DNA of 64,000 nt. Source: an uncultured Eubacteriaceae bacterium (GTDB lineage: Bacteria; Bacillota; Clostridia; Lachnospirales; CAG-274). This document shows positions 1-8,281 of this stretch, one piece after another. The DNA is taken from contig CAMTZM010000001.1 in the NCBI GenBank assembly GCA_947086655.1, positions 1 through 64,000 of the forward strand, written 5' to 3'. A program made the translations under genes and the position numbers. Position 1 is the first letter of the stretch, and each line of letters starts with the position of its first letter. The notes beneath the pieces are model-generated. The model saw only the letters and a program-made list of their open reading frames with translations. It was not told the DNA's origin and did no database searches.

Positions 1-82
1 ATATTATAATATAAAGTCTTTATTAATTTAAAAAATTTAATATTGTTTTGTTTTAAAACATTATTAGAAAATTTTAAATATT

Positions 83-1444
83 TTATTTTTGTTGGTTTTT
101 CATTTGCATCCAATCGTATTTAACGCTTTCTACAACTTCATTCCAGTTTTTATATCCAAGTGAGTATTCAAATAAAGAATCTCCAAAATTATTTTTAAAG
201 TCATCTCCCGGAAATACGTTAAAAACCCATGGTATGTTAATTTTTTCGTTATCGGATATATATTTAAGAACTTGTTTTGCAAGAGGGTCTTCAGGCATTT
301 CATTATCGCTAAATGAAGAAAACGGAGTAATAAATCCTAATTCATTAACAGCGTATTTTTTACCATCGGGAGAATTAAACAGCCAATTCAAAAATTCAAG
401 AGATGCCTTTTGGTCATCAGGAGTTGCTTTTTTATTAACGCATATATAATTTTCAGTACCTACACATAGCCCACTTTTTTCTTCTCCCGAAAAACCCATA
501 TAAATAGGCATGATACCTACTTCGTCAGCGTCAACTGTTCTTTTATCAAAACTTAAAATTTCAGGCCATGCCCAATTACCGTTTTGAACCATAGCGCATT
601 TTTCAAGTGCAAATTCCTCCATTGAGTCTTTAACTGTTTTTGTGGCAATTTTATTTGATGGAGTTACGGAGTTATTAAGATATAAATCAAAAATATTTTT
701 GAAATTATTGTTATACTTAAAATCTATGGCGTCTAAATCTTCCGTATTTTTATTATTAAATTCATAATAAATCGGAATATTAGCTAAATGTGTCTGCCAT
801 CTCCATTGGTTTCCGGCAGCCATTGACGTTGATGCGAAAACACCTTCAATCCCTAATTCATCAATATGATTGTTCATGTCTTCAACTACCAATTTTAATT
901 TACTGAAATTATTTATTTCATCAACTGAATTTATTTCAGAATTTCTATTTTCAAGTGCAAAATATTTATTCAGTATTGTTTTATTATATATAATACCATA
1001 TCCTTCAATTGTATATGGTATTGCGCATATTTTATTGTCACATGAAAGAGCAAGTGATTTATCAGAAAGTAAATTATAAATTTCTGTATCAGATAAATCT
1101 GCACAATATTCTTTCCAAAACTCAAGATTGTCTTTTCCGTTTACTTGAAATAAAGTAGGAACGTCATTTTTACCAGCCATTGACATAAGCGTTTTTTCAT
1201 ATGTACCTGTTTCGGCTGTAACGATTCTTATTTCAATTCCTGTTTTATCAGTAAACACTTTTCCAACATTTTTAAATTGTGCTTTAATTTCTGGTTTAAA
1301 ACTCAAAAAATATACTGAGCCATTTTCTGCTATTCCGCCTTCTCCAGCTTTATCATTTTCAGTGTCTTCTGTACAGCCTATAAAAATTACAATAACAAAT
1401 AATATAAATATAAATAATTTAAATGTTTTTATAATGTTGGACAT
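83..1444 (-). CDS. Extracellular solute-binding lipoprotein (sugar ABC type)
   Basis: This is a 453-residue secreted lipoprotein. It has a hydrophobic signal segment (residues 8-22) ending in a lipobox FIGC with Cys24 as the lipid anchor, then a linker rich in Glu, Asp and Gly, then a family 1-like extracellular solute-binding fold (clear motifs NGNWAWPEI and MPIYMGFSG near the middle). I chose the ATG at 1444 over an upstream start because GGAGGG lies just before it. No ABC permease or ATPase is next to it. Instead it follows, 19 bases downstream, a membrane HD-GYP protein on the same strand, so binding of a ligand may feed signalling rather than uptake. That link is inference. The family is sure; the substrate is unknown. 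Confidence 0.85.
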   Translation of the reverse strand: MSNIIKTFKLFIFILFVIVIFIGCTEDTENDKAGEGGIAENGSVYFLSFKPEIKAQFKNVGKVFTDKTGIEIRIVTAETGTYEKTLMSMAGKNDVPTLFQVNGKDNLEFWKEYCADLSDTEIYNLLSDKSLALSCDNKICAIPYTIEGYGIIYNKTILNKYFALENRNSEINSVDEINNFSKLKLVVEDMNNHIDELGIEGVFASTSMAAGNQWRWQTHLANIPIYYEFNNKNTEDLDAIDFKYNNNFKNIFDLYLNNSVTPSNKIATKTVKDSMEEFALEKCAMVQNGNWAWPEILSFDKRTVDADEVGIMPIYMGFSGEEKSGLCVGTENYICVNKKATPDDQKASLEFLNWLFNSPDGKKYAVNELGFITPFSSFSDNEMPEDPLAKQVLKYISDNEKINIPWVFNVFPGDDFKNNFGDSLFEYSLGYKNWNEVVESVKYDWMQMKNQQK

Positions 1445-1463
1445 TAAATCCCTCCAAATAAGT

Positions 1464-3455
1464 TTATAATATACCCATTTTATCAGTAACTTCAATTATT
1501 TTTTCTTTAATATTTAAAAATATATCAACTATATATGGGTCAAAATGCGTACCTCTTGATTTTTCTATAATGCTGAAAGCTTCTTCATACGACATAGGTT
1601 CTTTATATATTCTTTTTGATATAAGTGCATCAAAAACATCAGCAACAGCCATTATTCTTGCGCTTAAAGGTATATCTTTTTCTTTAAGACCTAATGGATA
1701 ACCGGTTCCATTCCATTTCTCATGGTGACACTTTGCCATTTCTTTAGCTACATCCATGTATAATTCACTTTCAATTCCTCTAAGACATTGTTCAATTATA
1801 TCACATCCGGCAATAGTATGTTTTTTTATTATTTCAAATTCGTCATCTGTAAGGTTTCCGGGTTTGCAAAGTATAGAATCAGGTATTACTATTTTACCTA
1901 TATCATGTAATGGGGCAGCTTTTGATAATATTTCTGCTTTTTCAATATCTATTTCATCTTCAAACAATTTTTTTTCTATTATAATATCAGAAATTATTCC
2001 AACATAAGTGCTTGTTCTTTTAACATGCTGCCCTGTAAGGGTATCTCTGTTTTCAATAAGGTTTGCAAAACCTTCTATAACTTGCTGCTGCATACTTAAA
2101 ATTTTACATGTTTTTTCCTCAACGCTTTTTTCAAGATCATGTTTATAATTATTAAGTATTCTGTTAGCTTCTTCGGTTGCTTCGTTTGCGATTTGCAAAA
2201 GCTGATTTTCTCTTACAATTATTTCTTTTTCTTTTTTATACATTTCAGCTTGTTTTTTTATACTTAAATTAAACACATTTCCAATATTATAAATAACAAC
2301 ACAGGCTGAAAAAATAGCGAAAGTTAAAACTCCGATTCTTGTATATGTCATTTTGTCTATTGAATAGCTATAATAATTTATAAAAGCATCTGTACAACTT
2401 AATATGAAAAATATTGTGTATCCAATAAAAATTGCCAGAAACTCAAAATAATTCTCAATTTTATTTTTTAGTATTAAAGCACATATAACAAAAATATAAA
2501 TACATGTTCCATAAAATGCTAAGTTTATAATTGTTGAGATTTCTACAAAGTCCATTAAATTAGTTATTTGCATAAATAAACATGTTAATATTGCAGCGAT
2601 TTGTATATATAACGCTATGTTGTATACATAATTTTTCTTTTTTATACCATTGTTTAAAAATCGTTTTCCAAAAAATAAAAGCAGAAATATAGGTGCAAGT
2701 ATAAACGACATATAATATATTATTAAATATATCGATTGGTTTCCGTAAAAAAACTGAGGTATATTTGTTTCTATAAAAGAATTTAAAAACATTAAAAAGA
2801 AAAAAATACATAAGTTACCTAAACCAATAGATTTTATCTTTGCTTTTTTTATCCACATTGATACAATTAAAAACATTACAATTATTATAAATAATGCAAA
2901 ACATATAAGAACTTTTAAAATGTTAGCTTTGAAAACTTTCCATATACATGAATCTCTTGTTCCTATCATAAGATAATTTATTCTTGCACTTTGATTATTA
3001 TATGGAGAAATGAAAACCATTTTCATTTTGCCTATGTTCATATCTTTGGGAATATCAATAAAGTGCCATAAACTTCCCGGATTTCTGCTAAAGAGTCTTC
3101 TGTCTTTTACTCCAAAACGATATGTAAGTTCGTCTTCAAAATAAACTTTTATATTCATATCTTTTGTATAAACAGCAATTGTTTGTCCCCAATATGCTCG
3201 TGGAATATTTTTAATAATGGAGATTTCCTGACCTTTTACGGTTTTAAACTCATAAGGAAGATTAATCTCTGAAGAATAATTGTCGTCTATATATAATTCA
3301 TATCTTTTATCAATATCGACAACATAAGAATAATCAACTCTCATATCGTCAACGCTGAAATTGTAAACAGACCATATAACAACAGCAATGCAGAATAAAA
3401 ATAATATCAAAGCTATATTTGAGACTTTTAACAGTTTCGACAATTTTATTTTCAA
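1464..3455 (-). CDS. Membrane HD-GYP domain protein, likely cyclic-di-GMP phosphodiesterase
   Basis: The 663-residue protein has one N-terminal membrane segment (about 15-33), an outside domain (34-175), a bundle of about seven membrane segments (180-400), a coiled coil (400-455) and a C-terminal HD-GYP domain. HDIGKI (near residue 516) and HHEKWNGTGYP (near 580) are both present, so the metal site and the GYP signature look intact. HD-GYP enzymes hydrolyse cyclic-di-GMP. The layout resembles 7TMR-DISM sensors. The start is TTG at 3455 with AGGAGG about ten bases upstream. It forms an operon with the solute-binding lipoprotein that follows, which could act as its ligand sensor (inference). 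Confidence 0.85.
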   Translation of the reverse strand: MKIKLSKLLKVSNIALILFLFCIAVVIWSVYNFSVDDMRVDYSYVVDIDKRYELYIDDNYSSEINLPYEFKTVKGQEISIIKNIPRAYWGQTIAVYTKDMNIKVYFEDELTYRFGVKDRRLFSRNPGSLWHFIDIPKDMNIGKMKMVFISPYNNQSARINYLMIGTRDSCIWKVFKANILKVLICFALFIIIVMFLIVSMWIKKAKIKSIGLGNLCIFFFLMFLNSFIETNIPQFFYGNQSIYLIIYYMSFILAPIFLLLFFGKRFLNNGIKKKNYVYNIALYIQIAAILTCLFMQITNLMDFVEISTIINLAFYGTCIYIFVICALILKNKIENYFEFLAIFIGYTIFFILSCTDAFINYYSYSIDKMTYTRIGVLTFAIFSACVVIYNIGNVFNLSIKKQAEMYKKEKEIIVRENQLLQIANEATEEANRILNNYKHDLEKSVEEKTCKILSMQQQVIEGFANLIENRDTLTGQHVKRTSTYVGIISDIIIEKKLFEDEIDIEKAEILSKAAPLHDIGKIVIPDSILCKPGNLTDDEFEIIKKHTIAGCDIIEQCLRGIESELYMDVAKEMAKCHHEKWNGTGYPLGLKEKDIPLSARIMAVADVFDALISKRIYKEPMSYEEAFSIIEKSRGTHFDPYIVDIFLNIKEKIIEVTDKMGIL

Positions 3456-3505
3456 CTATTATTTACCTCCTTTCTGCCGTCAAAGACTATTTGCAAAGTG
3501 CTTAT

Positions 3506-3602
3506 AACCGATGGTTTTTAACGAAGCATATGTATCTAAAAGGGAGTTTACACTCTCATTAAATATATACCTTTTAAAGCGGGAGACCTATTTATATCGG
3601 TT
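3506..3602 (+). repeat. MITE-like dispersed repeat, copy A
   Basis: The element is bounded by AACCGAT and its complement ATCGGTT. Inside it are a small hairpin (GGGAG...CTCTC) and the block AAAGCGGGAGAC before the right end. The same end sequences and internal order recur in copies B-E and G. It lies just upstream of the serine recombinase gene. The 5' flank CAAAGACTATT is also shared with copies B and E. Confidence 0.6.
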
Positions 3603-3710
3603 AAATTAATTATAACATATATAAAATTTATTTTCAAAAAATAATATACATAAACTTGTACTAATAAAATAAAATTTATATAGGAGGAATAAAAAATTAA
3701 ATGTAAGGAA

Positions 3711-3812
3711 GTGATTAAAATTAAAATCAATTATATATGCAATGATTATAAATACATAAAGTCTGTATTAATAAATTTAATTGTAAAAAAAATAATAACA
3801 AAACAAGAGTGA
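3711..3812 (+). CDS. Possible 33-residue leader ORF before the serine recombinase
   Basis: A GTG-started reading frame of 33 codons (MIKIKINYICNDY..., lysine and isoleucine rich) ends four bases before the recombinase ATG. An AGGAGG lies about 24 bases upstream and AAGGAA touches the GTG, so its translation signal is poor. I recognise no family. It may only be chance in AT-rich DNA. If it is translated it could couple translation to the recombinase. Confidence 0.15.
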   Translation: MIKIKINYICNDYKYIKSVLINLIVKKIITKQE

Positions 3813-3816
3813 TTAT

Positions 3817-5340
3817 ATGTATAAAAATGATAAAATTCCAATAGCGGCATACTGCCGTGTATCAACAGAAAAAGAAGAACAGCTTTTAAGTCTTTTGTCA
3901 CAGAAAAAATTTTTTGAGGATTATTCAAAACTAAATAATTATGAACTTGTACAGCTTTATGCAGATGAGGGAATAAGCGGTACTAAGCTAAAAAATAGAA
4001 AAGCGTTTAACAAAATGATGATTGATGCTGATAAAGGTCTTTTTAAAAAAGTATTTGTAAAAGATATATCACGGTTTGCAAGAAATGCTGTTGATTTTTT
4101 AAACAGTATAAGAATGCTTAAAGAAAAAGGTATAAAGTGTGAATTTATAAATTCAAATTTATCGACAGAAGACGGAGAATTTACATTGGGAATACTTGCG
4201 TTGGTTGCTCAGGAAGAAAGTGCTAACATATCTAAAAGAGTTAAGTTTGGAAAGGCAAAAAACGCTGAAAAGGGAAAAGTTCCCAATTTAGTTTATGGAT
4301 ATAATAAAATATGCGGAGAATTATTTGATTTAAAAATAAATAATTATGAAGCAGAAGTAGTAAAAAAAATATTTTCAATGTATACAACAGAAGGGATGGG
4401 AGCAAATAAAATAGCTAAATATTTAAACGATAACGGTATAAAAACAAAGAGGAATTGCAAATGGACTCAAACGTCTGTAACTCGCATTTTAAAAAATCCT
4501 ATTTACATTGGTGTAATAATAAACAGAAAAGAAGAAATATTAGATTTTTTAACCGGAAAAAGAATAAAAAACAAAAAAGATAAATGGCTTATAAAAAATA
4601 ATCCATCAATATCAATTATTGATGAATATATGTTTAAAAAAGCTCAAGATATATTAAGCAAACGATTTGAAAGTTTTAAGTCTGAAAATAGAAGAAATAT
4701 AAGTAATTATCCTATGTCAACGCTTATAAAATGTGATTGCTGCAATCATTTTTTTATACGTGTGAAAAAGAAACTTAAAACTAAGGAATATGTAAAGTGG
4801 TGCTGCGGCGGAAGAAAAAGTTATGGAGCTAAGTATTGCCAAAATAAAACATATATAGATGAAAAAGACTTTATTAATAAATTAAAGGATTTTATATTTC
4901 AAATAATAATTAATGATAAAACGGTAAAATCAAGAGTTTATAAGCTTTTAGAAGAATCAATTAATAATCAGGGTGAAAGTTTGGAATTATATAATTTTAA
5001 AAAAGAATTAAATAAACTTTCTAAAATAAAGCAAAAACAAATAAAAATGTATGAAACAGATACAATAAGTATTGAAGAATTAAAAGAACGTACCGATGAA
5101 TTAAATAATAAAATTAATTTTTATAAAAACTCAATTAAAAGTATAGAACTTAAAAATAAAAGTACTAATGTAAAGTATTTATTGGATAATTTATTTTTAA
5201 ATTCCGAAAATTTATTTTTTGAAGGGTTTATAGATAATATATTTTTAAAAAATATTATAAGCAGCATAATTGTAACAAAAAACGGTGAAATAAATATTTA
5301 TTTCAAAGAAATATCAAAAAATTTTAATGATTTAAAATAA
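3817..5340 (+). CDS. Large serine recombinase
   Basis: The 507-residue protein has the whole large-serine-recombinase layout. The N-terminal resolvase domain (about 7-155) has the nucleophile Ser16 in YCRVSTEKEEQ and the catalytic-arginine block DISRFARN. A recombinase domain follows (about 165-275), then a zinc ribbon (about 290-355, with CDCC and CCGG cysteine pairs) and a long coiled coil (about 375-450). This family cuts and rejoins DNA at paired att sites; SpoIVCA, which rebuilds sigK in Bacillus, belongs to it. No phage or transfer genes are nearby, so this is a stand-alone copy, placed between repeat copies A and B. It is about 4 kb from the split spoIIID gene and is the only recombinase in the window, so it is the natural candidate for that inversion (inference). 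Confidence 0.93.
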   Translation: MYKNDKIPIAAYCRVSTEKEEQLLSLLSQKKFFEDYSKLNNYELVQLYADEGISGTKLKNRKAFNKMMIDADKGLFKKVFVKDISRFARNAVDFLNSIRMLKEKGIKCEFINSNLSTEDGEFTLGILALVAQEESANISKRVKFGKAKNAEKGKVPNLVYGYNKICGELFDLKINNYEAEVVKKIFSMYTTEGMGANKIAKYLNDNGIKTKRNCKWTQTSVTRILKNPIYIGVIINRKEEILDFLTGKRIKNKKDKWLIKNNPSISIIDEYMFKKAQDILSKRFESFKSENRRNISNYPMSTLIKCDCCNHFFIRVKKKLKTKEYVKWCCGGRKSYGAKYCQNKTYIDEKDFINKLKDFIFQIIINDKTVKSRVYKLLEESINNQGESLELYNFKKELNKLSKIKQKQIKMYETDTISIEELKERTDELNNKINFYKNSIKSIELKNKSTNVKYLLDNLFLNSENLFFEGFIDNIFLKNIISSIIVTKNGEINIYFKEISKNFNDLK

Positions 5341-5403
5341 AAATTGTAATTATGATTTTCAATTCAAAAACTATTCACATTTTTGCTTTGCAAAAAATAC
5401 TCA

Positions 5404-5472
5404 TAACAAACGGTTTTCAACGAAACCTTTGTATTTAATAGGAACTTATACTCCTACTTACTTATACTGGTT
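5404..5472 (+). repeat. MITE-like dispersed repeat, copy B (short)
   Basis: The ends are degenerate (AACAAAC...ACTGGTT). An internal hairpin TAGGA...TCCTA takes the place of GGGAG...CTCTC in copy A. The preceding 40 bases, about 5366-5403, match those before copy E almost base for base (TTTTTGCTTTGCAAAA then ACTCATAAC). Confidence 0.5.
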
Positions 5473-5479
5473 AAAAAAA

Positions 5480-5515
5480 CGGGTAAAAATATTTGTTTTT
5501 ACCCGCCATTTTTTA
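5480..5515. terminator. Bidirectional terminator between recombinase and MATE gene
   Basis: The stem CGGGTAAAAA / TTTTTACCCG is followed by ATTTTTT on the plus strand and preceded by seven A on the other side. It can stop transcripts of the two converging genes. Confidence 0.8.
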
Positions 5516-6847
5516 TATTTTTTTCTCTCCTAATGCCCTTGTATATTTTATCATATAATAAATGACAATAACAGAAACAAGCAATTCTGTAACAGGCATT
5601 GCAAGCCATAATCCAATATCTTCTGCAATAACAGGCAGAAGAAGTATCATTATGCCGCTTACAACCAATCCTCTGCAAACAGAAATAACAAAAGCAATTT
5701 TAGGTTTTGAAATAGCTTGAAAATAATACATTGAATATACATTAAGCGGCAATAATAAAAATGATATGCAATAAAGCCGTATAATCTTTGGTGCAATGCT
5801 TATTATTTTTGGTGTAGCAGATATAAAAATTTTGATAATGGGTACAGGAAAAAACATAGTTGCACAAGTCCAAAAAGCCGAAAAGAAAGAGGCAGTTATA
5901 AGCGAATATTTTAAAATTTGTTTTATTCTTATCCACTTTTCAGAGCCGAAATTGATAGAAATGATTGGCTGTGCTGCCTGCCCTATACTATACACACACA
6001 CTTGTGCGCAAGTGCTGATATTTACAATAACTCCATAAACAGCTAATGCGTCTGTACCTGCATATTTCATGATTTGATTATTTAAAAGAACAGTTATAAT
6101 TCCCATTGCTATATCAACAAAGAATGTAGAAAAACCTGCTGTAATAATCAGTTTAAATTTTGAAAAAATATTTTGTACTTTTACAATTTTCATGCTGTTT
6201 TTATTTGATATAAAATGCGTTGCCATAATACCTAATGAAATAACACTTCCAATTGCAGTAGCAAGTCCGGCACCAAATATTCCCATATGTAAAACAAATA
6301 CAAAAAAGCAATCGCCGAAAATATTGAATATACCTCCTGCCACAACAGCGACGGTTGCAAGTTCAGGGTTTTTATCATTTCTTAAAAATGCGGCTAATAA
6401 TTGTCCAAACAGATATGTTGGAAATACAACCTTAATCGGAAGTAAATATTTTTTTGCTAATGGTAATAAATTATTGTCTGCTCCAAAAAAACTTAGTATT
6501 TGACTGTCTAACAGTATAATCAAAATCCAGCAAATTAATGCGGCAATGCTTCCGAAAATAATAGAGACAGTAAAATATTCGTTTTCGTTTTCTCCTTGCT
6601 TTTCTTTCTTTCCCCGTATTATACTAAAAAAAACAGCCCCTCCAATGCCAAATAACAATCCTAATCCATATATAATATTCCAGACAGGAGCAACGACAGC
6701 AAGAGCTGCAATTCCGTTTGAACCTTGATTTTGTCCGACAACAATGGTGTCTGCAAAACTATAAATTGTACCAATAAGCGAACTTCCAAAGGCTGCTGAT
6801 AAATATTTAAAATACAGCCTTTTTATATTTCCCTGTAATAAGTCCAT
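5513..6847 (-). CDS. MATE-family efflux transporter (MepA-like)
   Basis: This 444-residue, roughly twelve-span membrane protein is of the multidrug and toxic compound extrusion family. It opens with MDLLQGNIKRLYFKYL and has the usual early motif for this family (SLIGTIYSFADTIVVGQNQG). It exports cationic compounds using an ion gradient. The start is preceded by GAGGAGG. Its mRNA begins with a structured leader ending in an intrinsic terminator (see the riboswitch entry), so expression is probably induced by a ligand. In Clostridia, MepA-type MATE genes behind such leaders are linked to guanidine-IV riboswitches, so guanidinium export is my best guess for its job. Confidence 0.9.
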   Translation of the reverse strand: MDLLQGNIKRLYFKYLSAAFGSSLIGTIYSFADTIVVGQNQGSNGIAALAVVAPVWNIIYGLGLLFGIGGAVFFSIIRGKKEKQGENENEYFTVSIIFGSIAALICWILIILLDSQILSFFGADNNLLPLAKKYLLPIKVVFPTYLFGQLLAAFLRNDKNPELATVAVVAGGIFNIFGDCFFVFVLHMGIFGAGLATAIGSVISLGIMATHFISNKNSMKIVKVQNIFSKFKLIITAGFSTFFVDIAMGIITVLLNNQIMKYAGTDALAVYGVIVNISTCAQVCVYSIGQAAQPIISINFGSEKWIRIKQILKYSLITASFFSAFWTCATMFFPVPIIKIFISATPKIISIAPKIIRLYCISFLLLPLNVYSMYYFQAISKPKIAFVISVCRGLVVSGIMILLLPVIAEDIGLWLAMPVTELLVSVIVIYYMIKYTRALGEKKI

Positions 6848-6868
6848 ATATTTTTCCTCCTCACAAAA

Positions 6869-6965
6869 AAAGTGCGCTCGGATAATTATTTAACTATCCG
6901 AGCGCACTCGACATCATTCTCGACTTTGCAATTACGATTGCAAGTCCTCCGATGAACCACAATTA
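6869..6965 (-). promoter_or_regulatory. Structured leader with terminator before MATE gene; probable guanidine-IV (mepA) riboswitch
   Basis: Read on the minus strand, the leader has a first hairpin built from GACTTGCAAT and ATTGCAAAGTC within CATC...GATG flanks (6912-6954). A terminator follows, with stem GTGCGCTCGGAT / ATCCGAGCGCAC (6872-6906) and seven T, directly before the gene's ribosome site. Two stem-loops ahead of a MATE gene in Clostridia fit the mepA motif (guanidine-IV class, a transcriptional on-switch). I cannot run a covariance search, so the class is from context and shape. An ATG ATG TCG AGT GCG CTC GGA TAG frame overlaps the 5' terminator arm, which would also allow ribosome-based attenuation. 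Confidence 0.55.
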
Positions 6966-7021
6966 TTTAATTGTGTACATGAAATAATATGAAAAGATAT
7001 ATATTATAGCTAACAATACTT

Positions 7022-7050
7022 ATTATATATATAAAAAATGCTATTGTCAA
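7022..7050 (-). promoter_or_regulatory. Sigma-A promoter of the MATE transcription unit
   Basis: TTGACA (7045-7050) and TATAAT (7022-7027) are both perfect and 17 bases apart on the minus strand. A leader of about 165 bases would precede the gene. Confidence 0.8.
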
Positions 7051-7149
7051 TATGTTTTAAAAAAAATCTGTTTTATTTTGTTACTAAATATAACTGCATT
7101 TTTTCATATAGACATATAAAACAATTACAATGTATATTTACTATTTTCT

Positions 7150-7201
7150 AACAAAACTGATTGGAATAAAGTGGAATTAAATCCCACTTACTCCGTCGGT
7201 T
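7150..7201 (+). repeat. MITE-like dispersed repeat, copy C (shortened)
   Basis: This copy ends in CTCCGTCGGTT, the consensus right end, and keeps one hairpin (AGTGG / CCACT). The left end, TAACAAAAC, is poor. Most of the inner part found in copies D and E is missing. Confidence 0.5.
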
Positions 7202-7230
7202 AAACTGCCTGAAATGTTTGTTTTTATTAA

Positions 7231-7542
7231 TTAATGTATAATGAATAATTCTAAAATAAATACAACTGTACATGATACAAAAGCGACTTTAAACAAACTT
7301 CCTCCTCTATATGCAAGTATGAGAGCGACAATAAAACCGGCTATTCTTGGAAATTTATTTCCTTCGACATTTAAAATTTCTGGAAATGTCATTACAGCAA
7401 GGCTTACATATGGAACATAGTGTAAAAATGATTTTATGTAAATATTTTTTATTTCTTTTCTTATAAGAGTAAAAGGCAAAAGTCTTATTGTATATGTTAC
7501 AAGAGCCATTACTAAAATATAAATATATATGTTTCCTTTCAT
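7231..7542 (-). CDS. azlD: Branched-chain amino acid exporter small subunit AzlD
   Basis: A 103-residue membrane protein of the AzlD family with about four hydrophobic segments. The TIRLLPFTLIRKEI motif is usual for the family. AzlC and AzlD together export branched-chain amino acids. It starts two bases after azlC ends, with GGAGGAATAAAA before the ATG, so the pair is one transcript. Confidence 0.85.
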   Translation of the reverse strand: MKGNIYIYILVMALVTYTIRLLPFTLIRKEIKNIYIKSFLHYVPYVSLAVMTFPEILNVEGNKFPRIAGFIVALILAYRGGSLFKVAFVSCTVVFILELFIIH

Positions 7543-7544
7543 TT

Positions 7545-8249
7545 TTATTCCTCCTTTATAGGAAATAATACAGCGGCTCCTCCGGCGATTACTGCGGTAA
7601 GAATAATAATTTTAAATCCTTGCGACAAATTATTTAAAACAGGTATATAATAAAAAATAAAGCTTAAAAGCATGGACAGTATAACAATACCTTTTAAAAT
7701 TTTATTCTTTCTTGTGGGAGGAATAATAACAGCTATAAACATGCTGTAAAGTGCTATGCTTAAAGAGCTCATTATTCTGTCAGGAAGTATGTTTCCGGAT
7801 GCTATTCCTAAAATTGTTCCTAAAACCCAGCCGGGTACAGCCGCCGTCATTAATCCATATGTATAAAATGGATTTAAGTGACCTTCTGCACTATATGAGA
7901 TTCCAAATATTTCATCAGATATACCGGCAGCCATTATAAATCTATGAAAAAAAGCTGTACTTTCCGATAATTTTTGTGAAAGTGCACATGACATTAAACA
8001 ATATCTAAGGTTAATAACAAATTGTGTAACAGCCATTTCAAAATATGATGATGCTGCCGATATTAAGCCTAATGAGGCAAACTGTCCTGCGGAGGTTAAA
8101 TTTGATGCCGACATAAATGCTCCTTGAAAGACAGATAAACCAATGTTTTTTGCAGCTATTCCAAAAGAAAATGAAACAGCTAAATAACCTATAAAAATAG
8201 GAATTCCGTTTTTAACACCATTTTTAAAACTTATAAAATTAGTTTCCAT
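7545..8249 (-). CDS. azlC: Branched-chain amino acid exporter large subunit AzlC
   Basis: A 234-residue membrane protein. FKNGVKNGIPIFIGYLAVSF near the N-terminus and MSASNLTSAGQFASL are typical of AzlC. With AzlD it exports leucine, isoleucine and valine analogues. I prefer the ATG at 8249, which matches the family N-terminus; GGAGG lies about 16 bases upstream. The frame is open to an ATG at 8285 that overlaps the stop of the upstream gene (ATGA) but has no ribosome site of its own, so translational coupling from 8285 is possible. Confidence 0.85.
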   Translation of the reverse strand: METNFISFKNGVKNGIPIFIGYLAVSFSFGIAAKNIGLSVFQGAFMSASNLTSAGQFASLGLISAASSYFEMAVTQFVINLRYCLMSCALSQKLSESTAFFHRFIMAAGISDEIFGISYSAEGHLNPFYTYGLMTAAVPGWVLGTILGIASGNILPDRIMSSLSIALYSMFIAVIIPPTRKNKILKGIVILSMLLSFIFYYIPVLNNLSQGFKIIILTAVIAGGAAVLFPIKEE

Positions 8250-8281
8250 AACATTATATAAAAATCCTCCAATTAATAATT

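Noticed and set aside
3480-5475. Prophage or integrative element marked by the serine recombinase
   Set aside because: Only the recombinase is present, with no capsid, replication or transfer genes, and both neighbours are ordinary genes. The repeats around it are part of a dispersed family, not att sites.
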